A stretch of 38,176 bases of DNA from Brevundimonas diminuta 3F5N (GTDB lineage Bacteria; Pseudomonadota; Alphaproteobacteria; Caulobacterales; Caulobacteraceae). Position numbers and translations under genes: made by a program. Below, piece after piece: positions 9,836 to 18,114 of the stretch. Within the stretch, counting starts at the first letter, position 1. Each line of letters starts with the position of its first letter. The notes below the pieces were generated by a model that ran no database searches, was not told where the DNA came from, and saw only the letters and a list, made by a program, of their open reading frames with translations. The stretch spans positions 1 to 38,176 of the forward strand of contig NZ_FUIE01000061.1 of assembly GCF_900163625.1 (NCBI RefSeq), in the 5' to 3' direction.

Positions 9836-11851
9836 TTGATCGAGTTTCAGGCGCACGTCGTTGACGAGGTTGTGGTGACGGCGGCGCGGTTGCCGCCTGC
9901 GGCGGGCGAGGCGGCCTTTTCGGTCATTCGGCTGGACGAAGAGACGCTGGCGCGCGCTGACCGGCTGGACGAGGCCCTGAGCGCGGTTCCGGCCGTGTCC
10001 CTGTTCCGACGCACTTCGAGTCTGGCGGCCAATCCGACGACGCAAGGGATATCCCTGCGCGCCATTGCGCCGTCGGGCGCAGGGCGGACGCTGGTGACGC
10101 TGGACGGCGTGCCGATGAACGATCCTTTCGGCGGTTGGGTGATCTGGTCGCAACTGCCAACGGAGAGTCTGGAGAACCTCGACATCGTGCGTGGGGCCGG
10201 AGCCGGTCCTTATGGCGCGGGCGCCCTGACGGGCGTGATCCAGTTGCGCGAGCGAGAACGCGGCGGCGTGCTGTCAGCCTCGGTCGCCGAACGGGGAGGG
10301 GCGCGGCTGGCCGGCTCCGGCGGGTTCGATATCGGACGGGCGCGGCTGACGGCGTCCACCCTGTATGAGACCAGCGACGGCTATACCCCTGTGCGCGGAG
10401 CGGCGGCCGGGGCGGCGGATACGCCGCTGGATCTGGAGGCGCGCGCGGCGGCCCTGCGGCTGGATGCGCCGCTGGGCGAGGCGAGTTTGTCGCTGCGGGG
10501 GTCCATCTATGACGAAGAGCGCGGCTCAGGTCTGGCGGGCGCGCGATCCAGCGCCAGCGGCCACCTGTTGTCCGCCACGGCGGCGCGCAGGCCGGACGAA
10601 GGGCGCTATGGTTGGCGGCTTCAGGCGTGGCGACGCGAAAGCGACTTCGCCAACACCTCCGTCGCCGTGTCGCCTGACCGCAGCGGAACCACGCCCGCCA
10701 ATGACCAGTATGAAACGCCAGCGACCGGGTGGGGCGTCAACGCGGCCCTGCGTCGCTCGGCGCGAGATATCGCCGGAGGACGGCTGGAATGGGAGCTGGG
10801 CGCCGACGCTCGCTTCAACGAGGGCGAGACGCGTGAGCGTTTCCGCTTCATGCAGGGCGCCTTCACCCGTGACCGGATTGCCGGCGGCGAGACCTCCGTC
10901 GCGGGCCTCTATGGCGAAGGGTCATGGAGCGACGACCGGTGGCTGGTGGCGGGCGGGCTGCGCCTGGACGGTTGGCGCAATGAGAACGGCAAGCGACGAG
11001 AGTGGGACCGCGCCACAGGCCTGCCTACGCTGGACGAAAGCGATCCTGATCGCTCGGGCGAGGTGGTCAGCGCCCGCTTGGCGGCGCGGCGGTTCATCGG
11101 CGGCGGCTGGGCGGCGCGGGCTGCGGCCTATTCCGGCTTTCGCTCAGCGAGTCTGAATGAGTTGCACCGCCCGTTCCGCGTCGGCAACGACCTGACCGAG
11201 GCCAATGCAGCCCTTGTTCCCGAGACCTTGCAAGGGATCGAGGCGGGTCTGGTCTTCGAGGGGCCGATCTCGGCCCTCGGCGTCAATCTGTTCTGGAACC
11301 GGATCGAGGACGCCATCGTCAACGTCACCATCGCTGAGGGGCCGGGAACCTTTCCGCGGGCGGGCTTTGTTCCGGCGGGCGGCGTGCTGCGTCAGCGCCA
11401 GAACGCCGGGACGATCGAGGCAAAGGGCGTGGAGTTGACGGCGCGTCAGGCGCTGCGAGGCGGGTTGACCCTGAACGGCGCTCTGTCGATCACCGACGCC
11501 CGCATGGACGGCGGTTCAGCGGCGCCGCAGCTGACGGGACTGCGGCCCGCTCAGGCGCCGATCTGGAGCGTGACCGGAGGACTGGACTGGCAGGCGTCGG
11601 ACCGGCTCGGCCTGTCGATGCAGGCCCGCTATGAAAGCAAGCGGTTCGAGGATGATCTGAACAGCCGTGTGCTGGACGCCGCCGTCACCGTCGACGCCCG
11701 CGCGGAATGGCGCGCCGGATCCCGGACCCTGCTGTGGGTGGCGGCTGACAACTTGTTCAACGCTGAGGTCGAGGTGTCCGAGACTGCGGGCGGGGTGGCC
11801 GGCTACGCACCGCCGCGCACCCTGTCGGTGGGTCTACGCCTGTCCTACTGA
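9836..11851 (+). CDS. TonB-dependent outer-membrane receptor (no visible signal peptide)
   Basis: An outer-membrane gated channel for a siderophore, vitamin or other scarce ligand; the substrate cannot be told. A TonB-box-like DEVVVTAARLP lies near the N terminus. The plug domain follows (SVIRLDEETLARADRLDEAL, TQGISLRAIAPSGAGRTLVTLDGVP, LENLDIVRGAGAGPYGAGALTGVIQL), then a beta barrel of about 500 residues ending in the aromatic terminus LSVGLRLSY. The TTG at 9836 is chosen because AGGGAG sits seven bases upstream; another TTG in frame at 9818 is possible. Neither start, nor the whole open frame upstream to the TGA at 9743-9745, gives a hydrophobic signal peptide, which is odd for this family. 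It is convergent with the diguanylate cyclase gene, nine bases away. Confidence 0.85.
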   Translation: MIEFQAHVVDEVVVTAARLPPAAGEAAFSVIRLDEETLARADRLDEALSAVPAVSLFRRTSSLAANPTTQGISLRAIAPSGAGRTLVTLDGVPMNDPFGGWVIWSQLPTESLENLDIVRGAGAGPYGAGALTGVIQLRERERGGVLSASVAERGGARLAGSGGFDIGRARLTASTLYETSDGYTPVRGAAAGAADTPLDLEARAAALRLDAPLGEASLSLRGSIYDEERGSGLAGARSSASGHLLSATAARRPDEGRYGWRLQAWRRESDFANTSVAVSPDRSGTTPANDQYETPATGWGVNAALRRSARDIAGGRLEWELGADARFNEGETRERFRFMQGAFTRDRIAGGETSVAGLYGEGSWSDDRWLVAGGLRLDGWRNENGKRREWDRATGLPTLDESDPDRSGEVVSARLAARRFIGGGWAARAAAYSGFRSASLNELHRPFRVGNDLTEANAALVPETLQGIEAGLVFEGPISALGVNLFWNRIEDAIVNVTIAEGPGTFPRAGFVPAGGVLRQRQNAGTIEAKGVELTARQALRGGLTLNGALSITDARMDGGSAAPQLTGLRPAQAPIWSVTGGLDWQASDRLGLSMQARYESKRFEDDLNSRVLDAAVTVDARAEWRAGSRTLLWVAADNLFNAEVEVSETAGGVAGYAPPRTLSVGLRLSY

Positions 11852-11859
11852 GGCGAGGC

Positions 11860-12918
11860 TCAGGCGCCCGCGGAGGCTGTTAATTCAGCGTTGGTGACAC
11901 GGTTGCGGCCCGTGCGCTTGGAGGCGTAGAGCGCTTCGTCGGCGCGCCCCAGGAACTGTGACGCCGCTTCGCCAGAGTGGCGCAGGGCGAAGCCGACGGA
12001 AATGGTCACGGCGCCCAGGTCGTCATTGGTCGAACGACGACGCAGGCTGCGCGAGGCGATCTCTTCGCGAGCGGCGTTCAGGGCGGCCTCGACGGCGCCT
12101 GCCGTCTCACGCGGGAAGATGACGGCGAACTCTTCACCGCCATAGCGGGCGGCGATACGCGGCGCGCGCGCGATGCGGGCCAGGACGCTGGCGACATAGC
12201 GCAGCACCTGGTCGCCCGTCTGATGGCCCCAGGTGTCGTTGAAGCGTTTGAAGTGGTCGATATCGATCAGCGCCAGTCCGATGGGCGTTCCATCGGCCTC
12301 GGCTTCGTCGCACATGCGCTGAAGTTGTTCGTCAAACGCCTTGCGGTTGGCCAGGTTGGTCAGGGCGTCGGTCATGGCGTCGCGACGAACCTGCTCCAGA
12401 TGGTCGCGCAGCTTGACGACTTCGCGGTTGGAGGATTCCAGACGACGCTCCAACGCCGAGGTATGGCGCCGGATACGCCGCGTGGCGTCGCTGAGCGAGG
12501 AGACGATGACGCCCAGGCTGTCGGTGTCGGGCGCCGAAGCCATGCGGTCCGCCGCCTGGGCCAGGGTGTCGCCGTAATCGGCCTGGCTCTCGCGCGCCTT
12601 GTCGATGGCCGCAGCCACCGCCGCCAGTTCGCGGTTCAGCACGGCGCCTGCGTCGCGAATCTCTTCGGACAGGCGGCTGCGGGGCAAGAACTCGGCGGCC
12701 AACATCTCGGCCGTAGTGTCGGAGAAGGGCGCGCCGCTGGCCAGCAGGCGCGCCATCTCCTGGCTTAGCGGGCTGTCGGGCGCACTGAGATAATGCAGCC
12801 AGAGCTCGAAGTTCAGCGGGGTCGGCCAGACGCCAGCCTCTTGCATAGCGTCCACAGCACGGTGCGCCAGAGCATAGGCTTCTGGACTGCGGACCGTGGT
12901 TTCGACCTGGGTGGTCAT
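11860..12918 (-). CDS. GGDEF-domain diguanylate cyclase
   Basis: A 352-residue cytoplasmic protein expected to make cyclic di-GMP from two GTP. The N-terminal half (about residues 1-180) is helical, with long stretches predicted to form coiled coil (for example around ELAAVAAAIDKARESQADYGDTLAQAADRM and TSALERRLESSNREVVKLRDHLEQV) that would drive dimerisation. The GGDEF domain follows, with DALTNLANRKAFDEQL, LIDIDHFKRFNDTWGHQTGDQVLRYVA and the intact active-site loop RYGGEEFAVIFPRE near residue 265. The position of the RxxD inhibitory I-site reads RAPR, so allosteric product inhibition is probably weak or absent. No transmembrane helix or sensory domain is seen. The rhlE-like gene lies 82 bp upstream on the same strand. 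Confidence 0.93.
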   Translation of the reverse strand: MTTQVETTVRSPEAYALAHRAVDAMQEAGVWPTPLNFELWLHYLSAPDSPLSQEMARLLASGAPFSDTTAEMLAAEFLPRSRLSEEIRDAGAVLNRELAAVAAAIDKARESQADYGDTLAQAADRMASAPDTDSLGVIVSSLSDATRRIRRHTSALERRLESSNREVVKLRDHLEQVRRDAMTDALTNLANRKAFDEQLQRMCDEAEADGTPIGLALIDIDHFKRFNDTWGHQTGDQVLRYVASVLARIARAPRIAARYGGEEFAVIFPRETAGAVEAALNAAREEIASRSLRRRSTNDDLGAVTISVGFALRHSGEAASQFLGRADEALYASKRTGRNRVTNAELTASAGA

Positions 12919-13000
12919 GCCTTGAAGCGCCCCTGGAAAGTTCAGGCCAGGAGGTTAGCCCGGCCTTCCGTAACGCAGAGTTAAATCAAGAATCGTGGCG

Positions 13001-14494
13001 TTAATCAGCAAAAATCACCGGTCGCCGTAGGAACGCCGGCACATCATCACCGAAAGCGCTGCCGCGGATCTCGCCGGCGGACTTGGACGCAGCTGGCTTG
13101 GGTGCGGAGGCGACGGCGGAGGCCGCCGCAGGGGCGCGCTCGTCGGATTTCTTGCGGCCGCGCGAACGGCGCGGAGCGTCTTCTGTCTTGGGCGTGACGA
13201 CCTCAGCCGTGACGGGGGCGACGGCTTCGGCGACTTCAGCCGGAGGGGCGTCGACCGTCTTGCGCGAACGGCTACGCTCGCCGCGTTCGGGGCGGTCGCT
13301 GCGGCCGCGGCCACGGCCCGAGCGGCTGTCGTCGCGCGGGCGGTCCTGGATGGAGGCGAAGTCGATGCCGTCCAGCGGCAGTTCGACCGGTTCCTTCTTG
13401 ATCAGCTTCAGCACCTTGTCCAACGACTTGTCGTCGGATGGCGTCACGATCATGAAGGCCTCGCCCAGACGGCCGGCGCGGCCGGTGCGGCCGATGCGGT
13501 GGACGTAGTCGTCGGCGTGGTGCGGGACATCATAGTTGAAGACGTGGCTGACGGCCGGGATGTCCAGGCCGCGCGCGGCGACGTCCGAGGCGACCAGCAG
13601 CTTCAGCGCGCCGCTGCGGAAATCGGACAGGGTCTTCATCCGCAGGGACTGGTCCAGATCGCCGTGGATCGGCGCGGCGTCGAAACCGTGGACCTGCAGC
13701 GACTTGGCGACGATGTCGACTTCCGACTTTCGGTTACAGAAGACGATGCCGTTCTGGACCTCGCCGCGCTCGACCAGGGCGCGCAGGGCGGTGCGCTTGG
13801 CCTTGGGGTCCGAGGTCGGCAGGCGGGTGATGTGCTGTGTGATGGTGTCGGCGGTCGTGGCCGGGCGCGAGACCTCGATCCGGGTCGGATCCTTGAGGAA
13901 TTGCTGCGTCAGGCGGGTGATCTCCGGCGGCATGGTGGCCGAGAAGAACAGGGTCTGGCGACGCGGCGGCGTCAGCTTGAAGATGCGCTCGATGTCCGGG
14001 ATGAAGCCCATGTCCAGCATGCGGTCGGCTTCGTCGACCACCATCAGCTCGACGCCGGTCAGCAGCATCTTGCCGCGATCGAACAGGTCGAGCAGGCGGC
14101 CCGGCGTGGCGATCAGCACGTCCACGCCCTTGTTCAGGGCGGCGACCTGGTCGCCCATGGAGACGCCGCCGATCAGCAGCACCCAGTTCAGCTTGGTGCC
14201 CTTGGCGTATTTGGCGAAGCTTTCGGCGACCTGGTCGGCCAGTTCGCGGGTCGGGGCCAGCACCAGGGCGCGCGGCATCCGGGCGCGGGCGCGGCCCGAG
14301 GCCAGGCGGTCGACCATGGGCAGGGTGAAGGCGGCTGTCTTGCCGGTGCCGGTCTGGGCGATGCCGAGGACGTCGCGTCCGGCGAGGGCGACGGGAATGG
14401 CCTGTTCCTGGATCGGCGTGGCGGTCGTGTAGCCGGTATCGGCGACCGCTTGCAGGGTCGTGGGCGAAAGGCCCAGCTTGGAAAATTCAGTCAT
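13001..14494 (-). CDS. rhlE: DEAD-box ATP-dependent RNA helicase, RhlE type
   Basis: An RNA-unwinding ATPase of ribosome assembly or RNA turnover. 497 residues. The order of motifs is complete: Q motif (FSKLGLSPTTLQAVADTGYTTATPIQEQAIP), Walker A AQTGTGKT near residue 48, PTRELADQV, TPGRLLDL, VVDEADRMLDMGF near residue 155, SAT, then the second RecA domain with IVFCNRKSEVD, SDVAARGLDIP and HRIGRTGRAG. After about residue 385 comes a low-complexity tail rich in Arg, Ser, Ala and Pro that would bind RNA or be disordered; such tails vary between RhlE proteins. An AGGA element lies just before the ATG. The subfamily assignment is by overall similarity. Confidence 0.94.
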   Translation of the reverse strand: MTEFSKLGLSPTTLQAVADTGYTTATPIQEQAIPVALAGRDVLGIAQTGTGKTAAFTLPMVDRLASGRARARMPRALVLAPTRELADQVAESFAKYAKGTKLNWVLLIGGVSMGDQVAALNKGVDVLIATPGRLLDLFDRGKMLLTGVELMVVDEADRMLDMGFIPDIERIFKLTPPRRQTLFFSATMPPEITRLTQQFLKDPTRIEVSRPATTADTITQHITRLPTSDPKAKRTALRALVERGEVQNGIVFCNRKSEVDIVAKSLQVHGFDAAPIHGDLDQSLRMKTLSDFRSGALKLLVASDVAARGLDIPAVSHVFNYDVPHHADDYVHRIGRTGRAGRLGEAFMIVTPSDDKSLDKVLKLIKKEPVELPLDGIDFASIQDRPRDDSRSGRGRGRSDRPERGERSRSRKTVDAPPAEVAEAVAPVTAEVVTPKTEDAPRRSRGRKKSDERAPAAASAVASAPKPAASKSAGEIRGSAFGDDVPAFLRRPVIFAD

Positions 14495-14728
14495 GCAGTC
14501 CTGAAGGGACGGAGGATAGCGTTCGCAAACGCCTTCAGCTGACGGAACCGCCCCTCTTGGGCGAGCGGGCGGCGCGCATCGCCAGTCCTGTTCCGAGCCT
14601 GCGGCCGTATAAAGAAGGCCCTACGCCTCAGTCAAGTATTTCCGTTCGGAACGGGCTGCTTGGCAACGGCGTTTCGGCCTGTATGGTCCGCCTCGGGACT
14701 GGGAATACGACTGGGAGAGGGACGCCGA

Positions 14729-15100
14729 ATGCGCGCAGCCGTGTTGATCACGCTGATGTTGGCCGCGCCTGTGAGCGCTTCAGCATCGGGCAGCGGCGGA
14801 AACGCCGACGCCATGCAGGCGGCCTTCGGCAATACGGTCGTTTCCCACTATCCTGACGGCGATTGGGTCAAGCACTGGTTCGACCGCGACGGCGGTTATC
14901 GCGCCCTGTTTTCGGATGGCCGCCGCCTGACCGCGCGCTGGGCGCGTGAGGGGGATCGCGTCTGTCTGAACGAAATCCGCCCGCGCATGATCATCTCGCG
15001 CTTCTGCACGCCCTATGTCGAGGCTTCCGTGGGGGAGAGCTGGCCGGGCCGTGATCCCCTGGGCCGCCGCGTCCGCAATGAGTTGGTCGCGGGGCGGTAG
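14729..15100 (+). CDS. Small exported protein of unknown function
   Basis: A 123-residue protein with a clear Sec signal peptide (MRAAVLITLMLAAPVSASA, cleavage predicted near residue 19). The mature part contains a repeat-like YPDGDWVKHWFDRDGGYRALFSDGRRLTARW segment and two cysteines in RVCLNEIRP and SRFCTPY that could form a periplasmic disulfide. The open frame extends to 14660, but the ATG at 14729 is chosen for its signal peptide and the purine-rich GAGAGGGA upstream. The hydrophilic DGG/DGR turns suggest a small beta fold; I cannot name a family. It is convergent with topA and shares the bidirectional terminator at 15101-15136. Confidence 0.75.
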   Translation: MRAAVLITLMLAAPVSASASGSGGNADAMQAAFGNTVVSHYPDGDWVKHWFDRDGGYRALFSDGRRLTARWAREGDRVCLNEIRPRMIISRFCTPYVEASVGESWPGRDPLGRRVRNELVAGR

Positions 15101-15136
15101 AAAAAACGCCCTCGTTCGTGAGAACGAGGGCGCTTT
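15101..15136. terminator. Bidirectional terminator between the exported-protein gene and topA
   Basis: A perfect 11-bp stem (15107-15117 with 15122-15132) has a GTGA tetraloop on the plus strand. On the minus strand it is followed by six T (15106-15101), a strong terminator for topA. On the plus strand it starts six bases after the stop of the exported-protein gene and is followed by a weaker CTTTGTCTT run. Confidence 0.92.
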
Positions 15137-15139
15137 GTC

Positions 15140-17776
15140 TTATTCAGCGTCCGCAGCCTTGGCCGCCTTCTTGGCGGGGGCTTTCTTCGCGGCCGGTTTC
15201 TTGGCCGCAGGCTCCTTCTTCGCCGCAGGTTTTTTCGCCGGGGCTTTCTTGGCGGGGGCCTTCTTTTTCGGCGCGGCGCCGGCCTTGGCGGCCAGCAGAG
15301 GCAGGGCGGCCTCCATCGTCATGTCCTCGGGCGCCGTGCCCTTGGGCAGGGTGGCGTTGATCTTGCCCGACTTGACATAGGGGCCGTAGCGACCGGCCAT
15401 GACCTGAACGGCTTCGCCCGTTTCCGGGTGGGCGCCCAGCTCCTTCAGCGGCGCGGCGGCGGAGGCGCGGCCTGCACGACCCGCGCGCTTTTCAGCCAGC
15501 AGGGCCACGGCGCGGTTCAGGCCGACGTCGAACACTTCCTCGATGTCCGCGACGTTGGCGTAGGTGCCGGCGTGCGCCACGAACGGGCCGTAGCGGCCCA
15601 GGCTGGCGGTGATCATCTTGCCGTCTTCGGGGTGCGGACCCACGTCGCGCGGCAGGCTGAGCAGGCGCAGCGCCTTCTCCAGGTCGATCGAGGCCGGGGA
15701 CCAACCCTTGGGCAGGGACGAGCGTTTGGGCTTGTCCGCATCCGGCGGCGTGGTTTCGACATAGGGGCCGAAACGGCCGATCTTCAGGTGCACGGGCTGG
15801 CCGGTCGCCGGATCGACGCCCAGTTCGCGGTCGCCGCTCTCGGCGCCGCCGTCGGCCGCGTCAGGCGAGGCCACCGGACGGGTGTATTTGCACTCCGGAT
15901 AGCGCGAGCAGCCGATGAAGGCGCCGAAGCGGCTGGTCTTCAGGCTCAGTTGCCCCTGATGGCACAGGGGGCATTCGCGCGGGTCCGAACCGTCGCCCTT
16001 GTCGGGGAAGATGTGCGGGCCCAGCGCCTCGTTCAGGTGGTCTAGAATGGCCGTGGTGCGCAGTTCGCCTGCGGCTTGGGTCGCAGCGTGGAAGTCCTGC
16101 CAGAAGCGGCGCAGCAGGGTCTTCCAGTCCAGATCGCCTGCCGACACTTCGTCCAGCTGGGTCTCCAGCGCGGCGGTGAAGTCGTACTCGACCCATTTGG
16201 CGAAGAACTGCTCAAGGAAGGCCGTGACCAGCCGTCCCTTGTCCTCGGGATAGAAGCGGTTCTTGTCCATGCGGACGTATTCGCGGTCGCGCAGGGTGGT
16301 CAGGATGGAGGCGTAGGTCGACGGACGGCCGATGCCCAGCTCTTCCAGCTTCTTGACCAGGGTGGCTTCCGAGAAGCGCGGTGGCGGTTCGGTGAAGTGC
16401 TGATCGGTGCGGATCGCCTCGACCTTGGCCTTGGCGCCTTCCTTCAGCGCAGGCAGGCGGCCGCCTTCGTCCTCGTCTTCTTCGGCGCCCTTCTGCTTTT
16501 CGTCGCGGCCTTCTTCATAGGCGGCGATGAAGCCGTCGAAGGCGACGACCTGACCCGTGGCGCGCAGGCCGGTCTGGCCGTCCGGCGTTTCGATCTCGAC
16601 CGTGGTGCGGTCCAGACGCGCCGATTCCATCTGCGAGGCGATCATCCGCTTCCAGATCAGTTCGTACAGACGCTGCAGATCGCTATCGAGCCGCAGGGTG
16701 TCGGGGCTGCGCAGGATGTTGGTCGGACGGATGGCTTCGTGCGCTTCCTGGGCGTTCTTGGCCTTGGTCTTGTAATAGCGCGGCTCGGCCGGGACATAGG
16801 CCGGGCCGAAACGCTGGCCGATGGCCTCGCGCGCCTGGGCGATGCCCTCGGGCGTCACGAAGACGCCGTCGGTACGCATGTAGGTGATCAGGCCGCCGGT
16901 GTCGTCGACGCCTTCATACAGCTTCTGCGCCGCCTGCATGGTGCGCTGGGCGGTGAAGCCTAGCTTGCGCGCGGCTTCCTGCTGCAGGGTCGAGGTGGTG
17001 AAGGGCGGGGCGGGGGACCGCTTGGTCGGCTTCTTCTCGACCGACTTGATGGTGAAGTCGCCGCTGTGGACGGCCTCGCGCGCGGCCGTCGCCATCGCTT
17101 CGGACACGATGTCCAGGCGTTGGACGCGTTTGCCTTCGTGCTTGACCAGACGAGCGGTGAAGGGCGGGCTGTCGGCGATCAGGTCAGCCTCGATCGACCA
17201 GTATTCCTGGGCCTTGAACCGCTCGATCTCCATCTCGCGGTCAACGACGATGCGCAGGGCGACCGACTGGACGCGCCCGGCCGAGCGGGCGCCCGGCAGC
17301 TTGCGCCACAGCACCGGCGACAGGTTGAAGCCCACCAGATAGTCCAGCGCCCGGCGCGCCAGATAGGCGTCCACCAGCTCCATATCCAACTGGCGCGGGT
17401 TGGCCATGGCCTCCAGCACGGCGGACTTGGTGATGGCGTTGAAGGTGACGCGCTGGACGTCCGTGTCCTTCAGCGCCTTCTTCTTGTTCAGGATCTCCAG
17501 AACGTGCCAGCTGATCGCCTCACCCTCGCGGTCGGGGTCGGTCGCGAGGATGACGCGGTCGGCGGCCTTGGCGGCCTCGGCGATCTCGGACAGGCGCTTG
17601 GAGGCCTTGGCGTCGACCTCCCAGTGCATGGCGAAGTCATCGTCGGGCAGCACCGAGCCGTCCTTGGACGGCAGGTCGCGGACATGGCCGTAGGAAGCCA
17701 GAACCTTATAGTCCGAGCCCAGGTATTTATTGATGGTCTTGGCCTTGGCGGGGCTCTCGACGATAACGAGATTCAT
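15140..17776 (-). CDS. topA: DNA topoisomerase I
   Basis: Relaxes negative supercoils by a type IA single-strand passage. 878 residues. The TOPRIM domain opens with MNLVIVESPAKAKTINKYLG and carries the acidic DxDxE-type residues in ILATDPDREGEAISWH near residue 75. The catalytic Tyr lies in GLITYMRTDGV near residue 295. One C4 zinc ribbon is seen (CPLCHQGQLSLKTSRFGAFIGCSRYPEC, around residue 605), followed by three topoisomerase C-terminal repeats of the GRFGPYVE / GRYGPFVAH / GRYGPYVKSG kind. The last 50 residues are a Lys-Ala-Pro tail of the histone-H1-like type common in alphaproteobacterial TopA and likely bind DNA. Well separated from its neighbours. Confidence 0.97.
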   Translation of the reverse strand: MNLVIVESPAKAKTINKYLGSDYKVLASYGHVRDLPSKDGSVLPDDDFAMHWEVDAKASKRLSEIAEAAKAADRVILATDPDREGEAISWHVLEILNKKKALKDTDVQRVTFNAITKSAVLEAMANPRQLDMELVDAYLARRALDYLVGFNLSPVLWRKLPGARSAGRVQSVALRIVVDREMEIERFKAQEYWSIEADLIADSPPFTARLVKHEGKRVQRLDIVSEAMATAAREAVHSGDFTIKSVEKKPTKRSPAPPFTTSTLQQEAARKLGFTAQRTMQAAQKLYEGVDDTGGLITYMRTDGVFVTPEGIAQAREAIGQRFGPAYVPAEPRYYKTKAKNAQEAHEAIRPTNILRSPDTLRLDSDLQRLYELIWKRMIASQMESARLDRTTVEIETPDGQTGLRATGQVVAFDGFIAAYEEGRDEKQKGAEEDEDEGGRLPALKEGAKAKVEAIRTDQHFTEPPPRFSEATLVKKLEELGIGRPSTYASILTTLRDREYVRMDKNRFYPEDKGRLVTAFLEQFFAKWVEYDFTAALETQLDEVSAGDLDWKTLLRRFWQDFHAATQAAGELRTTAILDHLNEALGPHIFPDKGDGSDPRECPLCHQGQLSLKTSRFGAFIGCSRYPECKYTRPVASPDAADGGAESGDRELGVDPATGQPVHLKIGRFGPYVETTPPDADKPKRSSLPKGWSPASIDLEKALRLLSLPRDVGPHPEDGKMITASLGRYGPFVAHAGTYANVADIEEVFDVGLNRAVALLAEKRAGRAGRASAAAPLKELGAHPETGEAVQVMAGRYGPYVKSGKINATLPKGTAPEDMTMEAALPLLAAKAGAAPKKKAPAKKAPAKKPAAKKEPAAKKPAAKKAPAKKAAKAADAE

Positions 17777-17928
17777 GGCGCTCTATCGGGGAAAACGGGG
17801 CGCGAACGTGGTTGCGGCGAGAGCGGAAGTCAATCGGCGCATTTTATAACGGCAACCTTTCCGGGTAACGTGAGTTTACAAACCTCCTTGAGTTGTGTTC
17901 CTCTCAGGCGTTCTCGGGAGGGTTGACG

Positions 17929-18114
17929 ATGAACAAGACAGCGCAGCGGCGCCGCAAGGCGGCGAGCCCTGATCTGACGGACTATCCGGTTCGGGAGTAT
18001 GTGGCCGCCATGGCCACGGAACTGGCCGGAATGGCCCGCTGGGACGGGGATGAGCGGTTGGCCGGACTTCTGGAAAGCGCGGCGGACATGGCGCGCCGCG
18101 CCGCGCCGGCCTAG
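17929..18114 (+). CDS. Small conserved-looking cytoplasmic protein
   Basis: A 61-residue protein started at the ATG at 17929, preceded by a very good GGGAGG ribosome site. It begins with a basic stretch (MNKTAQRRRKAASPDL), then DYPVREYVAAMATELAGMAR and a helical GDERLAGLLESAADMARRAA. The pattern suggests two amphipathic helices without membrane segments. I do not recognise the family. Its stop (TAG, 18112-18114) is interleaved with the dprA stop on the other strand in the palindrome CTAG. It is divergent from topA across 152 bp. Confidence 0.7.
   Translation: MNKTAQRRRKAASPDLTDYPVREYVAAMATELAGMARWDGDERLAGLLESAADMARRAAPA

Noticed and set aside
14557..14856. A 99-codon plus-strand frame before the exported-protein gene
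   Set aside because: It lacks a ribosome site, overlaps the signal-peptide gene in another frame and has no recognisable features.
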